This document shows, piece after piece, positions 42,083 to 50,487 of a stretch of DNA of 54,834 nucleotides. A model generated the notes under the pieces. The model did no database searches. It was given only the letters and a program-made list of their open reading frames with translations, and was not told the origin of the DNA. Source of the stretch: Planctomycetota bacterium (lineage in GTDB: Bacteria > Planctomycetota > Planctomycetia > Gemmatales > Gemmataceae). The translations under genes and the position numbers were made by a program. How positions within the stretch are numbered: position 1 is the first letter of the stretch; each line of letters begins with the position of its first letter. The stretch is taken from positions 1 to 54,834 of the forward strand of contig JAIOPV010000015.1 in NCBI GenBank assembly GCA_021413735.1. The letters run 5' to 3'.

Positions 42083-43288
42083 TTATGGTCGGAATCCAAA
42101 TCCGGAGCCAGCGAGGTTATTGTCCGGACCCAGTTGAATCGACCACGGTGCCGTGAAGCCTCGATTCTTGCGAATCAACTTGGCTCGATTCTTCTGGATG
42201 GCATCGAGGTATTGAAGAATTGTATCCTCGGCTCCGGTATTCGCTCCAAGTAACCCAACTCCATTCAATCCTGCGCCGTTTTTCACTTCCATTTGAAGCG
42301 TCTGGTCGAGCTTCGTCAGCGAAGAACCGGGCGGTGGTTTCACAACCAACACTTCATTGACGAAGAAATCTGCCTGGGCCTCCGCCTTTAAATCCTTCGC
42401 ACCATACAGGAACAACATCGGGTTGTTCTCTCGCATCTTCGGTGTCCCGCTGATCCAACTCTTCACGAGTCTCTCATTGAATGAGATGGGCCGGGCCGCT
42501 GAGAGCCACACGGCTCCCGAGATATCGCCGCCACCGAGTTCGTTGGGCATCCCGCCTGCCAGCGGTTGCGGCACATACTTGTGGGTCGGAAATCCACCCG
42601 GCCCCTGAAACGCGAGCTGATTCGGAGTCGGAGCGAAGGCCGGACGATTCCACTCTGTCACCAGCCAGGCAAGGCCGAGCGCCGCCGCCCAGTCGGAGCC
42701 GATCAGATAGATCGAACTGGTGTTCACGCTGCCGTTGTCGTTCTTGGTGTCGAGGTGATGCCTCGCTGCTGCAAGATCGAGCAGATACGCCGGTGCGTAA
42801 CGAAGTGGGTTCCTCAGATCTTTGAAGAAGAGATCATTCTTGATTTTCCGCACTCCGGGACCGGGGGCATTCAGAATGAGTCTGGAATTGTTCCAGGGAC
42901 CGCTCCACGGATTCGGTGGGAATTGATCCGTCGGTTCCTGAAGATTCCAGAATCGTGCTGGGTCGGTGATGGTTGTGCTTTTCCCGTGCCCACGCCAGTC
43001 GAAGCGGAAAACGTTGTACCCTTCCTTGGAAAGCGTCGTTGCGAGACCCTTCCAATCCCCTTTGTTCATGTTGTTGTCTTTCCCAGGAGGGTACAGCAGC
43101 AGCACGACGGCATCAGTTGCGCTGTTCTTGCTTGAAGCATGGAACAGGCCATGAAGCTGGATTCCGTCAGCCGTCAGGAACGTCTCTTCAACGGGATCGG
43201 TCGCTTGGGCCTGCACTCGCGATTCAGCACAGAGAAGTGAAACAACAATCGCCCCGGACAGGCGTGCAACTGCGAAATGACGTCGCAT
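42083..43288 (-). CDS. exported alpha/beta-hydrolase-fold protein with Asp at the nucleophile elbow
   Basis: About 401 aa. A signal peptide (MRRHFAVARLSGAIVVSLLCAESRVQA) precedes an alpha/beta hydrolase core: VVLLLYPPG, FRFDWRGHGKST. The nucleophile elbow reads YLIGSDWAAALG, so the expected Ser of GxSxG is Asp199. It may use an Asp nucleophile, as dehalogenases and epoxide hydrolases do, or be inactive. ATG at 43288 has GAGG 8 nt upstream; ATG 43294 also exists. It lies 54 nt downstream of the receiver gene, so it is probably the last gene of the otsA-otsB-receiver operon. Confidence 0.75.
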   Translation of the reverse strand: MRRHFAVARLSGAIVVSLLCAESRVQAQATDPVEETFLTADGIQLHGLFHASSKNSATDAVVLLLYPPGKDNNMNKGDWKGLATTLSKEGYNVFRFDWRGHGKSTTITDPARFWNLQEPTDQFPPNPWSGPWNNSRLILNAPGPGVRKIKNDLFFKDLRNPLRYAPAYLLDLAAARHHLDTKNDNGSVNTSSIYLIGSDWAAALGLAWLVTEWNRPAFAPTPNQLAFQGPGGFPTHKYVPQPLAGGMPNELGGGDISGAVWLSAARPISFNERLVKSWISGTPKMRENNPMLFLYGAKDLKAEAQADFFVNEVLVVKPPPGSSLTKLDQTLQMEVKNGAGLNGVGLLGANTGAEDTILQYLDAIQKNRAKLIRKNRGFTAPWSIQLGPDNNLAGSGFGFRP

Positions 43289-43342
43289 AATCATGTCCTC
43301 GTGTGATGTGAGTTCAGGATTGGGACATTCCTGATCGAACCG

Positions 43343-43765
43343 TCAACTCGCCACCATGAGCCGCTCAACCCGAACGATCATCTCGGTGAGTGTGTAGACC
43401 AAGGCCCGGAGAGCCAGCGGCTTCGTGAACAAGGGAATGTCGTTCGTTCGGCGGAACGCAGCCGCGGCATACGGGCTGATGTCTCCCGAGATCGCACCTC
43501 GCACCAGATCTGGATTGATCTTTGCAAGTTCGGCCAACACTGTGGCACCTTGACGGTGGGGCAACTGGAGATCCACCAAGTCAATGTCGATTCGGTTCAG
43601 AAACACACGAAGAGTGTCGATCGCACTTTGGCCGTCGGTGGCGATCCAGACTCGCCAGCCTTGTGCCTTGAATGCCGTCACAAGTTCGGCCCGCGTTTGT
43701 GCATCGGCATCGACAATGAGAATGCCGGGTGAACGGTTCATCTCGAAATCGTCAAACGTTTTCAT
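43343..43765 (-). CDS. single-domain response regulator (receiver only)
   Basis: A 140-aa CheY-like receiver. The acidic pair reads ILIVDADAQTR (Asp-Ala-Asp in place of the usual DD), the phospho-acceptor Asp sits in IDLVDLQLPHRQG, the Ser/Thr position in GAISGDISP and the Lys in IPLFTKPLALRAL. There is no output domain. Start ATG at 43765 with a GGA 8 nt upstream. It is 16 nt downstream of otsB in the same operon, so it links the trehalose genes with a phosphotransfer system; the divergent kinase is the obvious candidate partner. Confidence 0.82.
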   Translation of the reverse strand: MKTFDDFEMNRSPGILIVDADAQTRAELVTAFKAQGWRVWIATDGQSAIDTLRVFLNRIDIDLVDLQLPHRQGATVLAELAKINPDLVRGAISGDISPYAAAAFRRTNDIPLFTKPLALRALVYTLTEMIVRVERLMVAS

Positions 43766-43781
43766 GGCGTTTCCACGGTGT

Positions 43782-44573
43782 TCATTTAAGGGCGACGGAC
43801 GACAGAACCTCATCAAGCGTTGCCAACTCCGCCTGCAACGCCGCAGAGGAGTCCACCCGATATCGAGCAAACAGTGGCGCGGTTTCTCCGATGGCGATTG
43901 TTGGGCCGCCGAGCGCTTCGACCCTCTCCATCGCAGGTCGATCGTTCTCCGAACTCCCGAAGTACGCAGGAACCACGTCCATCGGCAATTTCGCCAGGAT
44001 GCACTGCACGGCGGTTCCCTTATCCCATGCTTCCACGGGAGTGACCTCATAGGCCGCGCAAACGTTCAGATAACGCAGTGCCCGAAATCGGCTCATCAAC
44101 CAGCGAAAGCAGTCGCGGAAGATCGAGGAGGTTGCCGCCGATGCAGCCCGATAGTGGACCGCGAAACCCAACGGCTTCGGCTCGATCCATACTCCTGGGA
44201 AATTCCCCACCACTCCCTGAAGTTCCGCGAGAGCGGTCGCGAGCTGTTGTTGAGCGTTCCGAGCGATCGGCGACTCCATCCGGCTACCCCGCAAATCAAT
44301 CTCACCGCCATTCGATCCTGCGTAATAGAGATCGTGGACGCAGACCATATCGGAAACGTCTTTCAGCGATCGGGCGCTGACAACTCCAACCGATACACGC
44401 TCCCGACTTGCAAGTTGCCGAAGGTTCTCCCGAACGGAATCTGCAAGCACGGCAAGCGATGGATGCGACACAAGGGGCGTAAGAGTTCCGTCGTAGTCGA
44501 AGAGCAACACGATTGGTCGCCCTGCCAAGTACGCGGCTTGAACCGAGGCGACCCAGTGGTCCGCTAATGGCAT
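43782..44573 (-). CDS. otsB: trehalose-6-phosphate phosphatase
   Basis: A 263-aa HAD-superfamily phosphatase. Motif I is LLFDYDGTLTPL with the nucleophile Asp26 and the general acid Asp28. Motif II is VGVVSARSLKD, and YAGSNGGEI begins the cap region as in OtsB. Motifs III/IV are WDKGTAVQCIL (Lys) and YFGSSENDRPAM (Asp). It would remove phosphate from trehalose-6-phosphate made by the upstream OtsA. I chose ATG 44573 because AAAGGAG lies 7 nt upstream; 41 more in-frame codons exist above. The gap to otsA is 43 nt. Confidence 0.9.
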   Translation of the reverse strand: MPLADHWVASVQAAYLAGRPIVLLFDYDGTLTPLVSHPSLAVLADSVRENLRQLASRERVSVGVVSARSLKDVSDMVCVHDLYYAGSNGGEIDLRGSRMESPIARNAQQQLATALAELQGVVGNFPGVWIEPKPLGFAVHYRAASAATSSIFRDCFRWLMSRFRALRYLNVCAAYEVTPVEAWDKGTAVQCILAKLPMDVVPAYFGSSENDRPAMERVEALGGPTIAIGETAPLFARYRVDSSAALQAELATLDEVLSSVALK

Positions 44574-44616
44574 CAACACTCCTTTCTTTGTCGGCATCCA
44601 GTTGTCGGTTCGGTGC

Positions 44617-46194
44617 TCAGCATCCTGCGAGTCGCATTGCTGTGATGAAATTCTCACGTGCAATTCTCCCCTCGATGGGATCGTTGACCGGAACAATCGG
44701 CTCTGGTGTTGGAGGGGCGACCGGCTCAGGCACTAACTTCCCGACCTCGCTGAGAAGCATCCCTGCCCAGCGGTAAATGTTGTTGTCTTGAACCTTGATC
44801 CTCATGCGGCGCATGCGTCGTTCCTGTTCTTCGACTGGCATCGTGAGCGCCAGGTGAAGGCCAGTCGCCAGTTCATCGACGTCGAATGGGTTCACAAGCA
44901 CGGCGTCGGTCAGTTCCTTGGCCGCGCCTGTGAACTGCGACAAGATGAGAACGCCGCGTTCATCGTCTCGTGCAGCGACGAACTCTTTCGCCACTAGGTT
45001 CATGCCGTCGTGCAGCGAACTGACAACGCACCCCGCTGCCATGCGGTAAAGCAACATCACATCCTCTTGGCCGCAGTGCTCGTTCAGAAACACGATCGGT
45101 TGCCAGTGGTCATCGCCGTGTTCCCAATTGATCTTCTCGGCCAGTTCTTGAACCTCGTCGGCCAGATCACGATACGCCGGAAGATGCGTGCGACTCGGTG
45201 CCCCGACCTGGAGGAAATGGAACTTCTCTTTCAACTCGGGGTGCTTCGTCAGAAGGCGATCCAGTGCCCGCAACCGCTCGGGGATGCCTTTCGTGTAATC
45301 GACCCGATCCACGCCCACGAGCAACGGTCGAGCCGCGAGGCGGTGCTTCTTTCGCAGAGCCTTTGCGCGCTGTTCCCAATCGTCGCCGAGATACTCCTTC
45401 GGCAAGTCGGTATCCACGCTGATCGGGAACGGCCGTACTGCGGTATCGTGGCCTCCCCGAGTCACGGCAAACTTCTCGCGGTCGATGCGGCACTCCAAGG
45501 CACGGTCAACCGTGTCGAGGAAGTTGTTGCAGTGGTACTGCGTGTGGAACCCGAGGAGATCATTGCCGAGCATTCCATCGAGCAGATCCTTCGCCCACGG
45601 ACAAACCAGAAACGTCTCGGGGTTCGGCCACGGGATGTGCCAGAACTGAGCGACGACCAAATCTGGCCTCGCTGCTTTCAGCAGTTTCGGCAACAGGGCG
45701 AAGTGGTAGTCTTGAACGAAGACAAGTGCCGGGCCGCCTTCCGCCTCCTGAAGCACGGCTCGGGCAAATGTCTCGTTCACTTCGCGATAAGCATCCCAGT
45801 TGGACGGATCGAACATCGGCCGGCAGTACACCTGATGACATAACGGCCACAGGGTGCTGTTCGAGAAGCCGTAGTAGTATCCTTCTTCGTCATCCTTCGA
45901 CAGCCACACGCGACGCAGGACGTAACTGGGGTCATCAGGCGGAACGCGGACGCGGCCATTCTTGTCGCAGACTTCGGCATCGGCATCGCCGGAGCCGTGA
46001 GCGACCCACACACCTCCGCAGGCACGCATCACGGGATCGAGCGCCGTGGTGAGTCCGCCCGCCGGGCGAATCCACTCGACCTCTCCATCGCGGTAGCGGT
46101 GAATGTAAGGTTCACGATTCGCGACCACGATCAGTTTGGAACCACCGAGACGGGTCTGGGCGACTTCTTCCAATCGCTCCTTGGTCCAGGCCAT
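44617..46194 (-). CDS. otsA: alpha,alpha-trehalose-phosphate synthase (GT20)
   Basis: A 525-aa glycosyltransferase making trehalose-6-phosphate from UDP- (or ADP-) glucose and glucose-6-phosphate. Key parts: VVANREPYIHR, the donor loop RPAGGLTTALDPVM, VQDYHFALLPKLL, FWHIPWPNPE, VGVDRVDYTKGIPERL (phosphate-binding Arg and Lys), SSLHDGMNLVAKEFVA. It belongs to a long subgroup with an extra GVWVAHGSGDAD...EEGYYYGFSN segment. A glucosylglycerol-phosphate synthase is an alternative for GT20 members, but the adjacent otsB favours trehalose. The C-terminus has a Pro-rich tail (PEPVAPPTPEPIVP). ATG 46194 has AAGGAG 5 nt upstream. First gene of the operon. Confidence 0.93.
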   Translation of the reverse strand: MAWTKERLEEVAQTRLGGSKLIVVANREPYIHRYRDGEVEWIRPAGGLTTALDPVMRACGGVWVAHGSGDADAEVCDKNGRVRVPPDDPSYVLRRVWLSKDDEEGYYYGFSNSTLWPLCHQVYCRPMFDPSNWDAYREVNETFARAVLQEAEGGPALVFVQDYHFALLPKLLKAARPDLVVAQFWHIPWPNPETFLVCPWAKDLLDGMLGNDLLGFHTQYHCNNFLDTVDRALECRIDREKFAVTRGGHDTAVRPFPISVDTDLPKEYLGDDWEQRAKALRKKHRLAARPLLVGVDRVDYTKGIPERLRALDRLLTKHPELKEKFHFLQVGAPSRTHLPAYRDLADEVQELAEKINWEHGDDHWQPIVFLNEHCGQEDVMLLYRMAAGCVVSSLHDGMNLVAKEFVAARDDERGVLILSQFTGAAKELTDAVLVNPFDVDELATGLHLALTMPVEEQERRMRRMRIKVQDNNIYRWAGMLLSEVGKLVPEPVAPPTPEPIVPVNDPIEGRIARENFITAMRLAGC

Positions 46195-46274
46195 GAGAAC
46201 TCCTTGGGGGAATTAGGGAGTGAGGACTGGGTTGCTCCGCAGCATCGATCGCCACACGATTCCGTCCGTGATTC

Positions 46275-46293
46275 CATCTGGACGTTCCAGATG
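46275..46293. promoter_or_regulatory. perfect palindrome, candidate activator site for the kinase promoter
   Basis: CATCTGGA-CGT-TCCAGATG, 8-bp perfect arms. The centre is about 90 bp upstream of the predicted start of the plus-strand sigma54 transcript, a usual distance for NtrC-type enhancers. It also lies within the predicted otsA leader. Confidence 0.55.
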
Positions 46294-46347
46294 TCAGCTT
46301 TCACTTGGGCTGCTTTTCGAGTCCGGAGCCAGCAGACTTGCGAGACT

Positions 46348-46363
46348 GGGCACCGCGATTGCA
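46348..46363 (+). promoter_or_regulatory. sigma54 promoter toward the kinase/regulator genes
   Basis: GGGCAC-CGCGA-TTGCA against consensus TGGCAC-N5-TTGCW; one mismatch. GG at 46349-46350 and GC at 46361-46362 are exactly 10 bp apart. The expected start is near 46374, leaving a leader of about 278 nt before ATG 46652. Confidence 0.6.
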
Positions 46364-46371
46364 TCACCAAA

Positions 46372-46387
46372 AGCAAGGGAAGTGCCA
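46372..46387 (-). promoter_or_regulatory. sigma54 promoter toward the otsA operon
   Basis: On the minus strand the sequence reads TGGCAC-TTCCC-TTGCT, a full match to the TGGCAC-N5-TTGCW consensus. GG (46385-46386) and GC (46373-46374) are 10 bp apart. The expected start is near 46361, about 167 nt before the otsA ATG. The NtrC-type activator gene encoded nearby fits. Confidence 0.72.
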
Positions 46388-46478
46388 AACGACGCACACA
46401 GGGGAAAGCCACGACACCGCGGCGACGTCAAATTCGGTCCTGGCTCATGACGAAAGTCCTTTGTTCTAGCCAGATAAC

Positions 46479-46495
46479 GACTTCCGATTGAAGTC
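46479..46495. promoter_or_regulatory. palindrome, candidate activator site for the otsA promoter
   Basis: GACTT-N7-AAGTC with perfect 5-bp arms. The centre is about 126 bp upstream of the predicted otsA start. Its sequence is unlike the palindrome at 46275-46293, so both may not bind the same protein. Confidence 0.35.
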
Positions 46496-46651
46496 ACAGC
46501 AGAGGCGGACGCGGAAAAGGGAGCGTTGGGCAGACTCCCGAATGCATTGTGCCGCGAGCATGATAAATGAGACTTGGACAGTAGTTGTACGAGTGAACAG
46601 AGACTGGTCAGGTTTTAACAGCAGAGTTAATGCACCGTTGAAGAGGTGATT

Positions 46652-48172
46652 ATGCACGGTCGAATCGTTGCACGTTTGACGGCACCGGTAGTTGCGGTCA
46701 GCACACTCTTGATCGGAAGTGCCCTCGTCTCTGCTTGGTATGTCCGTGACTCGCAACGGACCATGTCGAAGATTCTCACGAGCAATGTCGCGAGCGTTCG
46801 GGCCGCACACGAACTGGAATCAAGCCTTCGCGAGATTCACATCCAGTTCGACCGATACCTCATCACACTGGACCGCCAGCATCTGGAACGAGTTCCCCGC
46901 TTGAAATCGCGGACCGATGACGCCCTAGCGGGTGCGGAACGAGCCGGCGACACGGAACGCGAGCAAGCCGTGATGAAACGAGTGCGACAGGGGTATGAAC
47001 ACTTCTTTGCCGAGTACGATCGCCTCTCTTTGAATCCTCCATCACAGGGGATGTACGCCAAAGTCGTGGAGTTGATTGATACGGTGCTCACGAAGGAAAT
47101 TTTGGAGCCGACCGCGGAATATCTCAAACTCAACGAGGGCATGCTCGCACGTGCCACGGAAGCAAACCAGAATCTCTCCCAACAATTGACTGTTGGGCTG
47201 ATCGGGCTCGGCGTCTGCGGTTCGATCGGGGGATTGCTCGGAGGATGGGTGATCGCCGTCTCACTTCGCCGGTCGTTGCTGGATACGGATCGTGTCTTGC
47301 GAGATACGGCGGCCCAACTCGGTGAGGCGGCTCATGTGTCGCCGTTGGTGCCTGTCGCCAGTCCAACCGGCACAACGCTTCAGCAAGTGAAATTGGCGGC
47401 CACGGCTGTCTTGAATCGGCTAAAGCAGACGGAACGCGACGCGTTGCGTGCCGAGCAGTTGGCGTGGGTGGGTCAGATGGCGGCCGGGATCGCCCACGAA
47501 GTTCGCAACCCGCTGACTGTCATCAAGGTGCTCGTGCAGACCGCAACCGATCCGGGGAGAACATCAGGTCTGCGTCCAAAGGATCTTCAGGTTCTGGAAG
47601 GCGAAATCCTCCGTCTGGAACAGATCATCAGCATGTTTTTGGATTTCGCTCGCCCGCCGCGTCCGTACAAGAAGCCAGTTTTCATCGGGGAACTTCTCGA
47701 AGAGTGCCTCGCGGGGATCAACGCACGGGCCAACCTGCAAGGTGTTGAATTGCTCCTCGATGCCGCTCCGGAACTCCCGATGCTCGACGCGGATCCAGGG
47801 CAACTCAAGCAGGTGCTGTACAATTTGATGTTCAATGCTCTCGACGTCCTCCCAACGGGCGGAATGATTCGGATTGGGGTGTCAGTCGTTGGGAAACCAG
47901 ATGCAAGGATGCTCACCATCCAAATCGCCGATACTGGGCCGGGTTTGCCAGCCGACCTTGAGGATCGAATCTTCGAGCCGTTCGTCAGCACGAAAGAGAC
48001 CGGCCTTGGGCTTGGGCTCTCCATCTGCCGACGCATCGTGGAAGCACACAACGGTTCGATAATCGCCGTTAATGGTCCCGAGAAGGGAGCGATGTTTATT
48101 GTGAGTTTGCCTTGCGTGCCGAGCATGGCCGCGGAACGAAATGGCGCTCTCGCTCACCACGGAGGTGCCTGA
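46652..48172 (+). CDS. membrane sensor histidine kinase, NtrB-type
   Basis: About 506 aa. TM1 (about 8-28), a periplasmic helical domain of about 145 residues resembling four-helix-bundle sensors, TM2 (about 180-203), then a coiled linker. HisKA box: VGQMAAGIAHEVRNPLTVIK with His282. ATPase domain: N box NLMFNALDVLPTGG, G1 DTGPGL, F box FEPFVSTKETGLGLGLS. GAGG lies upstream of ATG 46652; an in-frame GTG 2 codons earlier overlaps that site. The stop codon overlaps the start of the regulator (TGATG). The signal sensed is unknown; osmotic or desiccation stress is a guess from the adjacent trehalose genes. Confidence 0.92.
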   Translation: MHGRIVARLTAPVVAVSTLLIGSALVSAWYVRDSQRTMSKILTSNVASVRAAHELESSLREIHIQFDRYLITLDRQHLERVPRLKSRTDDALAGAERAGDTEREQAVMKRVRQGYEHFFAEYDRLSLNPPSQGMYAKVVELIDTVLTKEILEPTAEYLKLNEGMLARATEANQNLSQQLTVGLIGLGVCGSIGGLLGGWVIAVSLRRSLLDTDRVLRDTAAQLGEAAHVSPLVPVASPTGTTLQQVKLAATAVLNRLKQTERDALRAEQLAWVGQMAAGIAHEVRNPLTVIKVLVQTATDPGRTSGLRPKDLQVLEGEILRLEQIISMFLDFARPPRPYKKPVFIGELLEECLAGINARANLQGVELLLDAAPELPMLDADPGQLKQVLYNLMFNALDVLPTGGMIRIGVSVVGKPDARMLTIQIADTGPGLPADLEDRIFEPFVSTKETGLGLGLSICRRIVEAHNGSIIAVNGPEKGAMFIVSLPCVPSMAAERNGALAHHGGA

Positions 48173-49608
48173 TGCCAAAGTTGTTGATCGTCGATGATGA
48201 ACCCGGAATCCTGTACTCCCTCAGCGCGGCTCTTGAGCGTGATAACACCACAGTCGTGACCGCACAGACCGCTCGGTTGGGACTTGCGGCCGTCGCGAAG
48301 GAGAAGCCCGACGCAGTCATCCTCGATGTGCGACTTCCGGATATGTCGGGGCTGGATGCGTTCAACAGTATTCGGACAATGGACCCGCACTTGCCTGTCA
48401 TCATTGTGACTGCACACGGCGACACGGACACCGCTATCGAGGCGATGAAACGCGGGGCTTTCGAGTATCTCCTGAAGCCGATCGACTTGCACCAACTGGA
48501 CGAACTCGTCAGCAAGGCATTTGAACTTCGACGGATGCAGGCGACGCCGACCGTGTTCGGTGAGTCGGCGGGAACGGAGATCTCAGACACCGACCAAATT
48601 GTGGGTCGTTGTGCGGCAATGCAGGAGGTTTACAAAGCGATTGGCAAGGTTGCTTCCCAGGACGTGACGGTGCTGATTCTCGGCGAAAGCGGCACAGGGA
48701 AGGAACTGGTCGCCAGGGCAGTCTATCAGCACAGCAAACGTGCCAACAAACCATTCCTTGCCATCAACTGCGCGGCCATCCCCGACGCTTTGCTTGAATC
48801 TGAGCTATTCGGCCACGAGAAGGGAGCGTTCACAGGCGCAGACCGGCAACGCGTCGGGAAGTTCGAGCAAGCCCACGGCGGCACGATCTTCCTCGACGAG
48901 ATCGGTGACATGAGCGCACCGACGCAGGCAAAGGTGCTTCGTCTGCTTCAAGACCAACACTTCGAGCGAGTCGGCGGCAGCGCCACAATCAAGACCGATG
49001 CCCGCATCGTGGCCGCGACCAACCAGAATTTAATCGCGATGGCAGCATCGGGGAAATTCCGCCAGGATCTGCTGTATCGGCTGAATTCGTTCACAATCCA
49101 GATCCCGCCGCTACGAGACCGAACCGGGGACATCGGCCCGCTGGTCAGTTACTTTCTGGGAACGATCAATCGCAAGCTCGGGAAAAACGTTCGCGGGATT
49201 GACGCGGTCGCTCTGGCAGCACTGGAAAATCATCGGTGGCCGGGGAATGTGCGGGAGCTCCAAAACGCGATCCGGTACTCCGTGGTGCATACGGTTGGTG
49301 ATGTGTTGACGGTCGATTGCTTACCAGCAGCTATGCGAGGTGCTCCGCCCGCCCGCCCAACCTCGGCCCTCGACGTTCTGGCACTCGTTGCGGAACTCTT
49401 GGGAAGTGGCAGCACGGACATTCACCGCCAGGTGACTCAAGTCGTTGAGCGGGCGGTGCTGTCTGCCGTGTTGGAACATGCACATGGGAATCAATCACAG
49501 GCCAGCGAACTGCTTGGAATTTCCCGCACAACGCTGAGAGCCAAATTGCAAGCACTCGGGCTGAGCCTCGAAAGACATATCCGGCCGACCTGTGATTCGG
49601 GAACGTAA
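48172..49608 (+). CDS. sigma54-dependent response regulator, NtrC family
   Basis: A 478-aa activator. Receiver domain (1-120) with DDE acidic pocket and phospho-Asp52 in [15 protein letters not shown]+ domain with Walker A GESGTGKE (171-178), the sigma54-contact loop GAFTGA (218-223), [11 protein letters not shown] Walker B and arginine-finger region [11 protein letters not shown]-terminal Fis-type helix-turn-helix ([23 protein letters not shown]). All parts needed to activate sigma54 RNA polymerase are present. It starts at ATG 48172, overlapping the kinase stop by one base. Likely targets are the two sigma54 promoters at 46348-46387. After its stop, 49609-49871 shows no gene. Confidence 0.95.
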   Translation: MPKLLIVDDEPGILYSLSAALERDNTTVVTAQTARLGLAAVAKEKPDAVILDVRLPDMSGLDAFNSIRTMDPHLPVIIVTAHGDTDTAIEAMKRGAFEYLLKPIDLHQLDELVSKAFELRRMQATPTVFGESAGTEISDTDQIVGRCAAMQEVYKAIGKVASQDVTVLILGESGTGKELVARAVYQHSKRANKPFLAINCAAIPDALLESELFGHEKGAFTGADRQRVGKFEQAHGGTIFLDEIGDMSAPTQAKVLRLLQDQHFERVGGSATIKTDARIVAATNQNLIAMAASGKFRQDLLYRLNSFTIQIPPLRDRTGDIGPLVSYFLGTINRKLGKNVRGIDAVALAALENHRWPGNVRELQNAIRYSVVHTVGDVLTVDCLPAAMRGAPPARPTSALDVLALVAELLGSGSTDIHRQVTQVVERAVLSAVLEHAHGNQSQASELLGISRTTLRAKLQALGLSLERHIRPTCDSGT

Positions 49609-49871
49609 GAGAGGAATGATGGCGGTGCGCCCGCGGCGGCGCCGATATCTCGCAACACTTCGACCGATCCAGTCAGTCGAAGGGGGTTGCGGCGGTTCCA
49701 GATGCAGTCATAGTCACCGGTCCCGTGCCCCGGTAAAGGTCGCCATCGTTCCCGTCGCTCCAGTTCTCGCAGCACTTGCCGGTCGAGGCCGGAACGAAAT
49801 GCCGTTAAGGCGACTGTTGCGATTCGTCGCGTCGTCGGATAGGTTCTCCGCAGACACCCCCGGAGCCGACC

Positions 49872-50429
49872 ATGCGAAACAGACCCGTCACTTCGTTGCA
49901 TACTCGCCGGCATTTTCTCCACGCAGCCGGTCTTTCGGCACTCTCCCTCGGCTTCGATGGCCGCCCTGCCCTCTCACAAGAGAAGTCGCCAGCACTGACA
50001 GCCCTCACGCCGCTGAATCGCTTCCCGCGGATGGTACAAGACTTCTACGTCGAGCAGGTGCGAGCCGCTGAGAAGATCGGCCTCGACGCACAAGCCGCAC
50101 TCAAGACCAAGGCCGACGCCGAGGGATATGTGCGTTCCGTGCGTGAGAAGATCGCCACTTGCTTCGGCAAGTTCCCCGAGAAGACTCCCCTTAACGCGAA
50201 GGTCACCGGCACGCTCGAACGCGATGCCTCCACCATCGAGAAAGTGATCTTCGAGAGCCGCCCTGGGCTTCTGGTCACCGCGAACTTGTATTTGCCGAAG
50301 GGGGCGAAGGGGCCGCGGCCTGGAGTTGTGGGTTCGTGTGGGCACTCGCACAACGGCAAGGCGGAGCCTGCGTATCAGTCGTTCTGCCAGGGATTGGCAC
50401 GGATGGGCTATGTCGTGCTCATGACATAG
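49872..50429 (+). pseudogene. acetylxylan esterase-like alpha/beta hydrolase, 3' part cut off
   Basis: A 185-aa remnant. A Tat-like N-terminus (TRRHFLHAAGLSALSLGF) leads into the N-terminal region of the planctomycete acetylxylan esterase/dienelactone hydrolase family: PGLLVTANLYLPKG, GPRPGVVGSCGHSHNGKAE, FCQGLARMGYVVLMT. In intact members the next residues form the turn before the nucleophile (usually DPIGQGER) and several hundred residues follow. Here the frame ends at once with TAG. The catalytic Ser/Asp/His are all missing, so it cannot be active. The break coincides with the start of mobile DNA. Confidence 0.75.
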
Positions 50430-50487
50430 ACATTTCCCATCCGATCAGTTATTCTCATGGAAAGCCTGCAATCCAAGAGAATTTGCG

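Larger units (their letters stand above)
46195..46651. other. 457-bp divergent regulatory region between otsA and the NtrB-type kinase gene
   Basis: No gene was found. It holds two opposed sigma54 promoters (46348-46363 plus; 46372-46387 minus) and two palindromes (46275-46293; 46479-46495). I saw no convincing sigma70 promoter for either side. Confidence 0.7.

Noticed and set aside
44617-46194. Glucosylglycerol-phosphate synthase instead of OtsA
   Set aside because: GT20 members can do this, but the immediate otsB neighbour and the subgroup pattern favour trehalose-6-phosphate synthase. Not fully excluded.
49592-50071. 159-codon plus-strand frame after the regulator gene
   Set aside because: Arg-rich, overlaps the esterase start in another frame and lacks a domain.
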